From NCBI GenBank assembly GCA_035298905.1, contig DATGXQ010000126.1, positions 1 through 64,000 on the forward strand: a stretch of DNA of 64,000 nucleotides. The letters run 5' to 3'. Origin of the DNA: DATGXB01 sp035298905. Its GTDB lineage: Bacteria > Cyanobacteriota > Cyanobacteriia > Cyanobacteriales > Nostocaceae. Positions 41,224 through 50,609 of this stretch are shown here, in pieces. How positions within the stretch are numbered: the first letter of the stretch is position 1; each line of letters starts with the position of its first letter. The notes beneath the pieces were generated by a model. That model worked only from the letters and a program-made list of their open reading frames with translations. It searched no databases and was not told where the DNA came from. The position numbers and the translations under genes are program-made.

Positions 41224-42279
41224 ATGGAAGCTAATTTTAGCCGCAGAAAATTCATAATTTATGGTGCAGCTACCTTTAGTACTAGCTTACTTTTAAAAGC
41301 GTGTGCTAACAACTCCTCACCTACACCAACAGAGACAATTAGTGGAAATGGATTTAAAATAGCGATCGCACTTCCCGGAGTCATCACAGATCAAGCTTGG
41401 AATCAGTCCGGTTACGAAGGTGTAAACCTTGCAAAACAAAGTTTAGGTGCAGAAATCGCTTATGTCGAAAAAGTAGCACAAGCGGATCAAGCGGAAGTAT
41501 TAACAGATTTTGCTCGTAAAGGCTACAATGTAGTATTTGCTCATGGTGGACAGTTTGATGCAGCTGTAGAACAAGTTGCGTCACAATTTCCTAATACCTT
41601 TTTTATAGCAGTTAACGGTTCTATCAAAGGTGAAAATATCGCTGCTTTGCGAATAGACCATATCCAAGCCAGTTATTTATGCGGGATTATTGGTGCTACG
41701 CTAACCAAATCTAATAAATTAGCCTATATTGCTGGACAGGAATTTGAGGCTACCCAACAAGAATTAAGAGGCTTTGAATTAGGAGCAAAATCAGTTAAAC
41801 CTAATATCCAAATCACATCTACTTTTACAGGTGACTGGAATGATATCGCTAAAGCTAAAGAAGCAACTCTCGCTTTAATTTCTACAGGCAATGATGTGAT
41901 TTTCCAATGGTTAGATAATGCCTCACCCATAGTTTTACAAACTGCTAGTGATAAAGGTGTTTATGCCTTTGGTAATACAAAAGACCAGTTAGACATTGCC
42001 CCTAAAGCAGTATTAACCAGTGCTGTAAAACGGTTAGATTTAGCTATAGAGTTTTTAGCAAAATTAGCACAGGAAAAGAAATTAAAAGGAGAAATCTATA
42101 CAATAGGCTTAGAAAAACCAGATATACTAAATTTAGGTAAATTTGGGGCAGCAGTTACGGAAGCAGTACAGCAAAAAGTCCAAACTGTCAAAACAGAAAT
42201 CGTTAGTAAGAAAATTGTGTTTGAACCATGTAAAGAAGGCGATAAAGATACGCTCTGTATAAAGTCTGCCTCAAAATAA
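41224..42279 (+). CDS. BMP-family (BmpA/Med) substrate-binding lipoprotein
   Basis: The protein binds the substrate of a nucleoside- or purine-type ABC importer. The N-terminus has a twin-arginine-like SRRKFIIYG and a lipobox (LLLKAC, Cys about 27), so it is lipid-anchored outside the membrane. The BMP domain is IAIALPGVITDQAWNQSGYEG, VVFAHGGQFDAAVEQVASQFP, FFIAVNG, and VIFQWLDNASPIVLQTASDKG. Its partner ATPase and permeases are at 45738, 48305 and 49421. A GTGAGGGG lies close before the ATG. Confidence 0.85.
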   Translation: MEANFSRRKFIIYGAATFSTSLLLKACANNSSPTPTETISGNGFKIAIALPGVITDQAWNQSGYEGVNLAKQSLGAEIAYVEKVAQADQAEVLTDFARKGYNVVFAHGGQFDAAVEQVASQFPNTFFIAVNGSIKGENIAALRIDHIQASYLCGIIGATLTKSNKLAYIAGQEFEATQQELRGFELGAKSVKPNIQITSTFTGDWNDIAKAKEATLALISTGNDVIFQWLDNASPIVLQTASDKGVYAFGNTKDQLDIAPKAVLTSAVKRLDLAIEFLAKLAQEKKLKGEIYTIGLEKPDILNLGKFGAAVTEAVQQKVQTVKTEIVSKKIVFEPCKEGDKDTLCIKSASK

Positions 42280-42356
42280 ATTATCAAATTCCTACAGAAT
42301 TTTTGCTGATTTACACTTCTATATGATACCCTTGAATATAGTAATAAAAACCATCT

Positions 42357-42797
42357 TCATTTTATTTTCGCACCTGACTTTATCTTACGCAAGGTGATTG
42401 AACTAGATGATGAATCACTATATTCAACATTAATAACACAATAGCGATCGCTTCCCAGAGAAATCACACTGCCAGTGAATACCATCTCCTCGCGTGACTG
42501 CTGTGAGGTAGGGTCAAGGATTGCAAGGATTGCACTCGTACGAGGTGCTATCACACCCTTATCATTTGGTAGCTCCCTTTCCCAAATATTAGCAACACCT
42601 ACTCGATAGTTGGAAATTGTCCCTACTGTGTTTGAGCCGATTGTTATCTCATTACTAATCGTTGCTTTCTCCAAAGAACCACAGGTCGAACGTACTAATA
42701 ATGACCTTGGTATTTTTGGGGTGGTAGTTTTCGGTGCTGTACAGGCGAGTAATCCCCAAGCAATTATCGCTGCAAATACCAATTTTTTATCGACCAT
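42357..42797 (-). CDS. Small lipoprotein, paralogue 2 of tandem pair
   Basis: A 146-residue lipoprotein with signal VFAAIIAWGLLAC (lipobox LLAC, Cys at about 19). The mature part shares long stretches with the neighbouring paralogue: NTVGTISNY, VGVANIWERELPNDKGVIAP, SAILAILDP, GSVISLGSDRYCV. The ATG at 42797 gives a correct signal peptide. Function is unknown. It is the last gene of an apparent operon starting with the calpain-like protease. Confidence 0.7.
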   Translation of the reverse strand: MVDKKLVFAAIIAWGLLACTAPKTTTPKIPRSLLVRSTCGSLEKATISNEITIGSNTVGTISNYRVGVANIWERELPNDKGVIAPRTSAILAILDPTSQQSREEMVFTGSVISLGSDRYCVINVEYSDSSSSSITLRKIKSGAKIK

Positions 42798-42871
42798 TGA
42801 TAATAGCCTCAATGAAGAATGAGCGCACTTTGTCAAGTGCATCCATCTTTTTTACTTCTTGTTCTTATGCT

Positions 42872-43294
42872 TTACGGTATCTTCCGCAGAGTAACTGAAC
42901 CGTATTTTGAGTTTCCTCCATCAACATGAACAACACAGTAGCGATCGGTTCCCAGGGAAATTACACTGCCAGCAAATACATCCTCATCATGTGACTGCTT
43001 TGTGCTAGGGTCAAGGATCGCAAGAATTGCACTTATACGAGGTGCTATCACACCTTTATCATCTGGGAGCTCCCGTTCCCCAACATTAACAACACCTACT
43101 GCATAGTTGGATATTGTCCCTACTGTGTTTTCATTGATAGTTATTTCATCACTAATCATTGGTTTCTCCACAAAACTACAGGTCGAAGGTACTACTGATG
43201 ATTTAGATATTTTTGCAGGGGTGGTTGTTGGTGCTGCACAAGCGATCGCTCCCCAAACAATTATTGCTGTACATACCAATTTTTGATCAACCAT
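42872..43294 (-). CDS. Small lipoprotein, paralogue 1 of tandem pair
   Basis: A 140-residue lipoprotein (VDQKLVCTAIIVWGAIAC, lipobox AIAC) about as long as its downstream paralogue and clearly homologous to it. Its ATG overlaps the last 8 bp of the protease gene, so the two are translationally coupled. In polymorphic-effector systems an overlapping downstream gene is often the inhibitor of the preceding toxin; here that remains inference. Confidence 0.7.
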   Translation of the reverse strand: MVDQKLVCTAIIVWGAIACAAPTTTPAKISKSSVVPSTCSFVEKPMISDEITINENTVGTISNYAVGVVNVGERELPDDKGVIAPRISAILAILDPSTKQSHDEDVFAGSVISLGTDRYCVVHVDGGNSKYGSVTLRKIP

Positions 43295-44480
43295 TAATCA
43301 TAACCTCAGCGAAGAATTTGTGCACTGTTTCGATGTCCATCCATCCATCACCGCGTGGGTGGCGGTAACCCCAAGGATTGAACAGCTTAGTTCGTTTCTG
43401 GGATGGGTCTACATCTATGATGGTATAGGCGTGATTGAAGGGTATACGTTCACTATTAAATATCGCTATCGCTTCTCTTGAAGCCTTTTGTTCTTCGGGT
43501 GAGCTAACCGTTATCATTTGCTTATTCTTCTTCGCCTGAACCAATATATTCATGAAATCATCTACGGATATTTTCTGCGGATTGAAAGCACCTACTTTTT
43601 TATTAGTCATATCTTTGATCGCACTTGCAGGACTACCGCCATTATTAATCGCGTCAATCCCGCCTTTCTGCTGTGCGTAAGCTTTCTCAATGATGAGTGG
43701 CCAAAAAGCCTTGCGATCCATCACTTTCCCATGCTTACCAACCAAGAAGTCTGCTGTGACTGTCTGTTTAGCTCGCCAATGGGCGAAGCCAATCCCCTTG
43801 AATGTTACGGTATAAGTGCCATTCCCGTTATCCTGAATCATGTTGACTATTAGCTGGGGATCTTTGTTGACGATCGCAGCCATAGCCGCAAAGAAAAAGC
43901 AGTTATTGACTCCACCTTGTCCAATGTCGTCCAAGCTGGGTGGGAGGATATTTCCTTTTTTATCTCTAGCCCAGAGTGTAGCTCCTGGTATACGGTGTGT
44001 AGGCTGCGTTGGTTTTGGTTTATTACCCTTGAGTTGAATAAGTGGATCGATGGGAGTCTTGACTGGTGTTTTTTCCTCTGATTCCTGGTGCTGAATCCTA
44101 TTCACCAAGGGTTTGAGCCTGATTTGTTGGTCTTCCTGTTGTTCCTTGGTTTGGAAAGATGGAGTTTCAGGTGCATGAATGTGTTGCACTACTTCCTGTG
44201 CTACTTGATCCGCTTCTTGCGCGTATTTGTCACCAATTTGACCAATTTTGAGTTTTAGCTGTATTGTAGGAGGTTTGTGGGTTGGGCGATTAGTAACTAT
44301 AGATGAATCGTGGTAGTTCCCTTCAGATGCTTTGATTTTTTCATATTCTTCTGCTGATATTGGTTTTCTTTCTTCCTGTTTGGGTTGCAAAAAGAATTTG
44401 GATGGTACAAATTGATTTGTAGGTGGTGTATGAGCAGATTTTGAGGAGTTTTGGTTATTCCTCTGTTGTTTATGGTACAT
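43287..44480 (-). CDS. Calpain-like cysteine protease with eCIS-effector-type leader
   Basis: The N-terminal 170 residues are low-complexity (Lys, Gln, Pro, Thr) and include KIGQIGDKYAQEADQVAQEV (about 77-96), the 'G-x-x-x-D-x-x-E-x-E-A-D-x-V-A' pattern that precedes DUF4157 in extracellular contractile injection (eCIS) cargo. No HExxH is present. The C-terminal domain matches the calpain catalytic core: GGVNNCFFFAAMAAI (Cys nucleophile), FNHAYTIIDVD (His) and LFNPWG (Asn). It therefore looks like an injected or released protease. Its 3' end overlaps the lipoprotein gene at 43294. Confidence 0.8.
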   Translation of the reverse strand: MYHKQQRNNQNSSKSAHTPPTNQFVPSKFFLQPKQEERKPISAEEYEKIKASEGNYHDSSIVTNRPTHKPPTIQLKLKIGQIGDKYAQEADQVAQEVVQHIHAPETPSFQTKEQQEDQQIRLKPLVNRIQHQESEEKTPVKTPIDPLIQLKGNKPKPTQPTHRIPGATLWARDKKGNILPPSLDDIGQGGVNNCFFFAAMAAIVNKDPQLIVNMIQDNGNGTYTVTFKGIGFAHWRAKQTVTADFLVGKHGKVMDRKAFWPLIIEKAYAQQKGGIDAINNGGSPASAIKDMTNKKVGAFNPQKISVDDFMNILVQAKKNKQMITVSSPEEQKASREAIAIFNSERIPFNHAYTIIDVDPSQKRTKLFNPWGYRHPRGDGWMDIETVHKFFAEVMING

Positions 44481-44719
44481 TTCCTTTTGCTTGGTGGTAT
44501 TTGGTAATAATGCAGTAGCGCGTATTCATAACGAATTACAAGTAGTATGACATACTACCTTAAGAATTGATAGCCTTATCTATACAAATTTTATAATTAT
44601 TTCTACTGGTAAATACTTACTTGATGTTTTGATCAACTAATCGCGCCTATTATTTCGCTCCCAAATGCTGGGAAACAGACGATCGCCCACCGCAAGCGAT
44701 CGCCTATTCATCTCTTTTA

Positions 44720-45580
44720 CTAAAAAACTCCAACCCAACCTTTTATTTCTGCTTCAGTTAAAGGTCTTTCTAATTTTGCATATTCACTTTTAGCAGCTTG
44801 TAAAATGTGTTTCATTTGCACATCTTCACCTGCATCCGCAGCCAAGAAAGCTGCATTTAAGGCAATATTACGAATATTACCTCCAGATACATTTAACTGT
44901 GCTAACAATTCGGGGTCTAAATCTTTGGTTGGTGTCTGTTTGGGGAAAATCCGTTGCCAAATTTCAGCCCGTTGGTTAGCATCAGGAAAGGGAAATTGCA
45001 CAATAAATCGAATCCGGCGTAAAAAGGCTTGGTCTAGTGAACTTTTTAAGTTAGTAGTGAGGATTGCTAAACCCCGATAGGCTTCCATTCTTTGTAGTAA
45101 ATAACCCACTTCGATATTTGCATGACGGTCATGGCTATCTTTGACTTCACTACGTTTCCCAAATAAAGCATCAGCTTCATCAAACAGTAAGATAGCACCG
45201 CCATATTCTGCTGCATCAAATACCCGACGCAGATTTTTTTCTGTTTCCCCGATATATTTACTAACTACTTGGCTTAAATCTATGCGGTACAAATCTAAAT
45301 TTAATTCATTCGCAATCACCTCTGCGGCTAAAGTTTTACCTGTACCACTAGCACCGGCAAATAAGGCACTAATGCCTAAACCCCGACCACCTTTTTTACC
45401 GAATCCCCACTTTTCATAAACTGTCATTCTTTGACGGACATGAGCAGAAATATCTTGTAATACTTGACGCTGGTTATCTGGTAAAATTAAATCTTCCCAT
45501 GTTGTACCTGGTTCTATGGGTTGGGCTAGTTCATGCAATCGGGGGCGGGCTTGAGAACGACAACTATCCCAAATAATCAT
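44720..45580 (-). pseudogene. eCIS-type AAA ATPase, truncated to its C-terminal half
   Basis: The 286 residues form one AAA+ module typical of the ATPase of eCIS/Afp-like clusters: FAGASGTGKTLAAEVIANEL (Walker A), ILLFDEADALFGKRSEVKD (Walker B), LQRMEAYRGLAILTTN (sensor) and FLRRIRFIVQFPFPDANQR. Full-length family members are about 700 residues with an N-terminal winged-helix domain, which is missing here. In-frame family sequence continues about nine codons upstream of the ATG without a start, and no good ribosome binding site exists. It is probably a 5'-truncated relic. It lies on the same strand as the calpain-like gene, 239 bp away. Confidence 0.75.
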
Positions 45581-45737
45581 ATCTAAAGGTGTTTGATCTC
45601 CTTGGTCTATTTAGCGTCAGTACATTGATGCTTACTATAATCAAAAGTGTAACTTATTATTTAGTCACTATTGCTGAATTAAATTGGTAAATTTTAATAT
45701 AATTACAGTATGTCACTTTTAATTGCAAAATAATAAA

Positions 45738-47213
45738 ATGATGCACTTACGCCTAGAAAATATAACTAAAGGCTTTGGTTCTTTTCTTGCTAACGATAAT
45801 ATTAGTTTGAGTATAGAAGCTGGAAAAATTCATGCAATTTTAGGTGAAAATGGTGCAGGTAAATCTACTTTAATGAATATTATTAGTGGTCTTTATCAAC
45901 CAGATGCAGGACAAATCTATTTAGAAGAACAACCGGTAAAAATTACTTCACCTTATCAAGCGATTAAGTTGGGTATTGGCATGATTTATCAACATTTTAT
46001 GCTTGTACCCCAATTAAGTGTAGCAGAAAATATTATTTTAGGAACTGAAAATAATTGGCGATTGAATCTGCATCAAAAATCACAAGAAATTGCTACTTTA
46101 TCTCAAGCTTATCAATTAGAAATTAACCCTAAAGCTAAAGTAGAAGATTTACCAGTAGGAATGCAACAAAGGGTAGAAATTCTTAAAGTTCTTTATCGTC
46201 AAGCCAAATTATTAATTTTGGATGAACCAACAGCAGTTTTAACACCTCCAGAAATCACTGCATTAATGAATATTTTGCGTCAATTAGCAGCAAAAGGAAA
46301 CACAATTATTTTTATTAGTCATAAATTAGAAGAAGTAATGAATTTATGTGATACAATTACAGTATTACGTAAAGGTAAAGTTGTCGCAACAACAGATATT
46401 AAAACTACGACACCACAGCAGTTAGCTAATTTAATGGTAGGACGAGATGTGGTGTTAAATTTGCAAAAGTCACCAGCAAAATCAGGAAAGGTAGTGTTAT
46501 CAGTAGAGGGTTTACAAGTCGCAGACGATCGCGGCCTGTTGGCAGTTCGTAATATATCTTTACAATTACGGGAAGGGGAAATTTTAGGGGTTGCTGGTGT
46601 AGACGGAAATGGACAGCGAGAGTTAGCTGACGCTATAGCTGGTTTACGAAAACTACAAAAGGGAAAAATGCAAATTGCAGGAAACATAGTCAAAATAGGA
46701 TATATCCCAGAAGATAGACAAAAAATCGGTTTAGTGATGCAGTTTAATATTGGTGAAAATTTAATTTTAAAGGCTTTTAATCAATTACCATTTTCTCGTT
46801 ATTTTCTATTACAAAAATCAGCTATTAAAAACCATGCCAAAAGAGCGATACAAGATTATGATATTCGCGGAATAGGGGAAAATACACAAGTCAGCTATTT
46901 ATCAGGAGGAAATCAACAAAAAGTAGTTTTAGCACGAGAATTAGCGGGAGAACCTACCTTGATTATAGCAATGCAACCCACGCGGGGGCTAGATGTAGGA
47001 GCGATGGAAGCAGTACATCACAAGTTATTAAAAGAACGCGATCGCGGTGCAGCGATTTTGTATATTTCTACTGAGTTAGAGGAAGTCATAGCCATGAGCG
47101 ATCGCATTGCAGTAATGTACAAAGGTGAATTTGTAGAGATTTTGGAAGCTGAAAATGCCACAGCTGAAAAAATTGGTTTGTTGATGGGTGGTGGGAAGAT
47201 TATTGATAACTAA
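45738..47213 (+). CDS. ABC transporter ATP-binding protein of BMP (nucleoside) importer
   Basis: A double ATPase of about 490 residues like those of RbsA/BmpB-type sugar and nucleoside importers. The first domain has GENGAGKST (Walker A), PVGMQQRVEILKVL (signature) and LLILDEPTAVLTPPE (Walker B). The second has the degenerate VDGNGQREL Walker A, LSGGNQQKVVLAREL and IAMQPTRGLDVGA. The ATG at 45738 follows a TTG at 45723. Its partners are the lipoprotein at 41224 and permeases at 48305 and 49421. It overlaps the M50-type gene convergently by 4 bp. Confidence 0.9.
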   Translation: MMHLRLENITKGFGSFLANDNISLSIEAGKIHAILGENGAGKSTLMNIISGLYQPDAGQIYLEEQPVKITSPYQAIKLGIGMIYQHFMLVPQLSVAENIILGTENNWRLNLHQKSQEIATLSQAYQLEINPKAKVEDLPVGMQQRVEILKVLYRQAKLLILDEPTAVLTPPEITALMNILRQLAAKGNTIIFISHKLEEVMNLCDTITVLRKGKVVATTDIKTTTPQQLANLMVGRDVVLNLQKSPAKSGKVVLSVEGLQVADDRGLLAVRNISLQLREGEILGVAGVDGNGQRELADAIAGLRKLQKGKMQIAGNIVKIGYIPEDRQKIGLVMQFNIGENLILKAFNQLPFSRYFLLQKSAIKNHAKRAIQDYDIRGIGENTQVSYLSGGNQQKVVLARELAGEPTLIIAMQPTRGLDVGAMEAVHHKLLKERDRGAAILYISTELEEVIAMSDRIAVMYKGEFVEILEAENATAEKIGLLMGGGKIIDN

Positions 47214-47752
47214 TAATTTCCCAATAACAAAGGTAGTGCCATACTAACTATTAGAGCATAAATAAAATCAAACCACACAATTCTCAAAAGATTGGCAATT
47301 CTGAACAATAAGGCAAGAATTTGACAGAAAAAGTAAAGAATATTTTCAGCAGTACCTTTCTTGATTTCTTTAAATACATTCAAAAAATTCTTTATATCTT
47401 CATTGCTAGGAAAAGCGTGCATACCAATAGAATAGCCAACCCAGATGAGCAGAAAAGTAATCAAAGGATTAGTGTCTGCGTCTTTTGTCAGAAATTCCGA
47501 TAAAACGACAGGATAAGTTAATACTGCACAAAGTATAGTATTAATAATTAAAGGTCCAACAGCAATTAACAATGCGTCTTTTAAATTCCTTACTTTCCCA
47601 TGTTCAACATAACCAGCAGGATTTCCAATCCGAAAATAACAAACTTCGTACACAGGTACTTTTGCCAAATCGCAGAAAAATTTGTGTGCAGCTTCGTGAA
47701 CAACCACACCGGGAAAAGTAGCTAAAGAAATTAACCAACCAGGAATAAACAT
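47210..47752 (-). CDS. M50-type membrane metalloprotease-like protein
   Basis: The protein has the zinc motif HEAAH (residues about 19-23) in the first hydrophobic region (FPGVVVHEAAHKFFCDLA) and at least five predicted membrane segments, with the second metal-ligand region around GVGPL (AVGPLIINTILCA) and a late MHAFPSNEDIKNF. It resembles the DUF3267/M50 group. Activity is not proven, since the usual second motif is altered. The gene is 3 bp downstream of the TPR gene on the same strand. Confidence 0.65.
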   Translation of the reverse strand: MFIPGWLISLATFPGVVVHEAAHKFFCDLAKVPVYEVCYFRIGNPAGYVEHGKVRNLKDALLIAVGPLIINTILCAVLTYPVVLSEFLTKDADTNPLITFLLIWVGYSIGMHAFPSNEDIKNFLNVFKEIKKGTAENILYFFCQILALLFRIANLLRIVWFDFIYALIVSMALPLLLGNY

Positions 47753-47754
47753 AT

Positions 47755-48150
47755 TTAGATTATATAAAATTTATCGAGATTTTTTTTGTATTTTTCAGGT
47801 ATAGCTTTAGCCAGTCTTTGAACATCGGATTTATCTAAAATCAAACCTTTTAAATAAGATTCACCTTTTTCTATATCTGCTGGCTGGCCTTTAGTAAAAT
47901 AAACCTCTGCTAAAGATATTTTAGCTTCTTGGGAACTAGGAATCTTGACTAAAACAGCTTCGTAATTCTTGATTGCTTCTGTATATTGTCGATTCTTATA
48001 GGCTTCCTGTCCAATTTTGAGTTCTTTGGAAGCTACAAAATATTTAGGGACAAAAATTAGGGAATATAATAAAGAAGCAAAAACAACAGCACCAAGGACT
48101 GTTACCCATAGAGGGTATTTGTGTGGTGCAACAGTATTAACGTTACTCAT
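47755..48150 (-). CDS. Membrane-anchored TPR protein (131 aa)
   Basis: A transmembrane helix (LWVTVLGAVVFASLLYSLIFVP, about 14-34) precedes two TPR-like helix pairs (KIGQEAYKNRQYTEAIKNYE and LAEVYFTKGQPADIEKGE). It lies 3 bp upstream of the M50-type gene and is probably cotranscribed, so the two may act together in envelope proteolysis; this is inference. It separates the ABC ATPase gene from the permease genes. Confidence 0.6.
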   Translation of the reverse strand: MSNVNTVAPHKYPLWVTVLGAVVFASLLYSLIFVPKYFVASKELKIGQEAYKNRQYTEAIKNYEAVLVKIPSSQEAKISLAEVYFTKGQPADIEKGESYLKGLILDKSDVQRLAKAIPEKYKKNLDKFYII

Positions 48151-48304
48151 GCTTTTGTTAGGTCTTGGGCTTGAGTCTTGATTGAAAGTGAGATAATTTT
48201 TTTGGAAAAATCTATTTGTGAGTATAATATAAAACTACTGAACACTTTTTGTCAAGTTAACCATAGTAATTTTTTGGGCAGCAATAATTTCTCAAGTTAA
48301 TTTA

Positions 48305-49387
48305 ATGCTACAGTCTACAAAGCTAATCAATTGGTTGAAACCAGCTTTACTCACTATTCTTTCTCCAGTTATAGCCATAATCTTGGCTTTACTGGCTGGT
48401 GCAATTTTGATTTGGCTGGCTGGTGGTAGTCCGATTACTGCTTATACTGCCTTATTTCAGGAATCCCTTTTTACCTATTTTGGTTTTGGTAATACACTGA
48501 CCAAAATGACACCTTTATTATTTACCAGCTTAGGTGTTTTGTTGGCATTACGTGGGGGACAATTTAATATTGGTGGAGAAGGACAAATTTATTTTGGTGC
48601 TTTAGGTAGTAGTTTAATTGGTTTATATTGGCAAAATTTACCTGCATTAATTCATATACCTTTAGCTTTATTAGGAGGATTTTTATTAGGTGGATTTTGG
48701 GGTTGGATACCTGGTTATTTAAAAGCTGTGCGGGGAGTAAATGAGGTTATTACTACTTTATTACTCAATTATATTGCTGTAAATTTAGTGAGTTATTTGG
48801 TACAAAATCCTCTTAAAGCACCAAATGCACCTAGTCCTTATTCTCCTCTCATTGCTAAATCTGCATGGCTACCAATGATTTTAACTAATAGTTTTACTCA
48901 TGGAGGAATTTTACTAGCGTTAATTACAGCAGTAATTGTGTGGGTTTTGCTAGTAAAATCCCCTCTAGGATATCAAATTAAAGCAGTTGGATATAACCCT
49001 ATTGCTGCCCGTTATGCTAAGATTTCCGTGGAAAATACTATTATGTTGGTAATGGCTTTAGCTGGTGGTTTAGGGGGTTTAGGAGGTGCTTGTGAGGTAC
49101 TGGGTGCAAAACATCGTTTGTATGAACAAGTTTCTCCGGGTTATGGTTTTGATGCTATAGCGATCGCCTTTTTAAGTCGTGGTAATATATTCGGTGTAGT
49201 GTTAAATTCGCTGTTCTTTGCTGCTTTAAATAGTGGTGCAAATGTTATGCAGCGCAGCGCAGGTGTACCTGTAACTATAGTTTACGCTATTCAAGGTTTA
49301 ATGGTGTTATTTATAGCTATTAGTCTAGCAGTAGAAAGGGAAGTGAAAAATCAAATAGTTAAAACGCAGAGTAACGCAGAGGTTTAA
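48305..49387 (+). CDS. ABC transporter permease, first subunit of BMP importer
   Basis: About nine transmembrane helices in 360 residues. The loop EYN-type motif is visible as VRGVNEVITTLLLNYIAVNLVSYL (coupling region), and the C-terminal KSPLGYQIKAVGYNPIAARYA is the permease/ATPase contact. This matches YufP/BmpC-type nucleoside permeases. The next gene is the second permease, 33 bp downstream. Confidence 0.88.
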   Translation: MLQSTKLINWLKPALLTILSPVIAIILALLAGAILIWLAGGSPITAYTALFQESLFTYFGFGNTLTKMTPLLFTSLGVLLALRGGQFNIGGEGQIYFGALGSSLIGLYWQNLPALIHIPLALLGGFLLGGFWGWIPGYLKAVRGVNEVITTLLLNYIAVNLVSYLVQNPLKAPNAPSPYSPLIAKSAWLPMILTNSFTHGGILLALITAVIVWVLLVKSPLGYQIKAVGYNPIAARYAKISVENTIMLVMALAGGLGGLGGACEVLGAKHRLYEQVSPGYGFDAIAIAFLSRGNIFGVVLNSLFFAALNSGANVMQRSAGVPVTIVYAIQGLMVLFIAISLAVEREVKNQIVKTQSNAEV

Positions 49388-49405
49388 CGCGGAGGTACGC
49401 AGAGA
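49362..49405 (+). repeat. ACGCAGAG short repeats between permease genes
   Basis: AACGCAGAGTAACGCAGAGG and then CGCGGAGGTACGCAGAG form degenerate repeats around the stop of the first permease gene. They resemble the array at 35245-35291. Confidence 0.6.
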
Positions 49406-49420
49406 AGTTTTTACTGTTTT

Positions 49421-50353
49421 ATGGAGAACTTACAATTTTTTTCCGATTATCTTGTGGCTAGTTTACATTTAGCAGTTCCTTTAGCTTTTGCGGCTTTGGG
49501 AGGGTTATATTCTGAACGTTCTGGAGTTTTAAATATTGCTTTAGAAGGAATGTTGCTAACTGGTGCTTTTAGTAGTGCGGCTGCAACTTTTTACAGTCAT
49601 AATCCTTGGTTGGGGATATTTGCAGCTTTAGTTTTTGGCGGTTTGGTAGGTTTATTGCATGGTTTTTTATGCGTGACTTTGCGGGTAAATCAGTTAGTTT
49701 CTGGGTTAGCAATTAATTTAGTCGCATCAGGAATTACGGCGTTTTTATCACGGTTAGTATTTAATGCTAGTAACAATCAAAGATTACCAGGAATTGAAGC
49801 AATAACTATTCCCGGTTTAGCGAATATTCCTATAATTGGCAAGTTGTTATTTCAGCAAGATATTTTTGTTTATCTACTTTTGTTATTAATTATTTTTACT
49901 ATTTATATTTTATTTTATACCAGCTTTGGTTTATCTTTACGAGCGGTAGGAGAATATCCCCAAGCAGTTGATACAGCAGGGGTTTCGGTTGTATGGTTGC
50001 GTTATTGTGCAGTCATAATTAGCGGTTGTTTAGCAAGTTTAGGAGGTGCTTATTTAGCATTAGTGCAGGTGAGATATTTTGCTGAAGGAATGAGTGCTGG
50101 TAAGGGATTTATTGCTATTGCTGCATTAATTTTTGGTAAATGGCATCCGGTGGGAAGTACATTAGCTTGTTTGTTATTTGGAGCAACTGAAGCTTTACAA
50201 TTAAGAATCCAGGCTTTAGGTGCGAATATTCCTTATCAATTCCTATTAATGTTACCTTACGCGATCGCTATTTTGGCATTAGTCGGGTTAGTAGGTAAAT
50301 CTACACCCCCTCAAGCCTTGGGAAAGCCTTATTTTAAAGGAAGTCGAGAATAA
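49421..50353 (+). CDS. ABC transporter permease, second subunit of BMP importer
   Basis: About eight to ten helices in 310 residues. SERSGVLNIALEGMLLTGAF and LRAVGEYPQAVDTAGVSV are typical of the YufQ/BmpD type permease. With the first permease and ATPase it forms the membrane part of a nucleoside or purine importer. ATTTTTTTCCG follows the ATG; the start is 33 bp from the upstream stop. Confidence 0.88.
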   Translation: MENLQFFSDYLVASLHLAVPLAFAALGGLYSERSGVLNIALEGMLLTGAFSSAAATFYSHNPWLGIFAALVFGGLVGLLHGFLCVTLRVNQLVSGLAINLVASGITAFLSRLVFNASNNQRLPGIEAITIPGLANIPIIGKLLFQQDIFVYLLLLLIIFTIYILFYTSFGLSLRAVGEYPQAVDTAGVSVVWLRYCAVIISGCLASLGGAYLALVQVRYFAEGMSAGKGFIAIAALIFGKWHPVGSTLACLLFGATEALQLRIQALGANIPYQFLLMLPYAIAILALVGLVGKSTPPQALGKPYFKGSRE

Positions 50354-50609
50354 TTCCTTTTTCTCCCAGCCGGAAGTAATACAACCATGCTCACTTAGTT
50401 TTTTAGTGTCAATAGCTACAGTCAAATAAACTAACCTCAAGTATTCTTATCCCAAGCTCGTAAATGGTTGTTTGTAACTCTACTTAATTAGAACCTGTAA
50501 TTAGTATTACAGAATACAATCTAATTGACAAAAATTTCTGGATTAGCATTTGACTTCCAAGAAAACTTATGATGACTTTAATGTCAACTTAGGGGATAAT
50601 CTTGTGCGA

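Noticed and set aside
47210..47752. Considered part of the ABC importer operon
   Set aside because: It is on the opposite strand and encodes an M50-like protein that is not an importer subunit.
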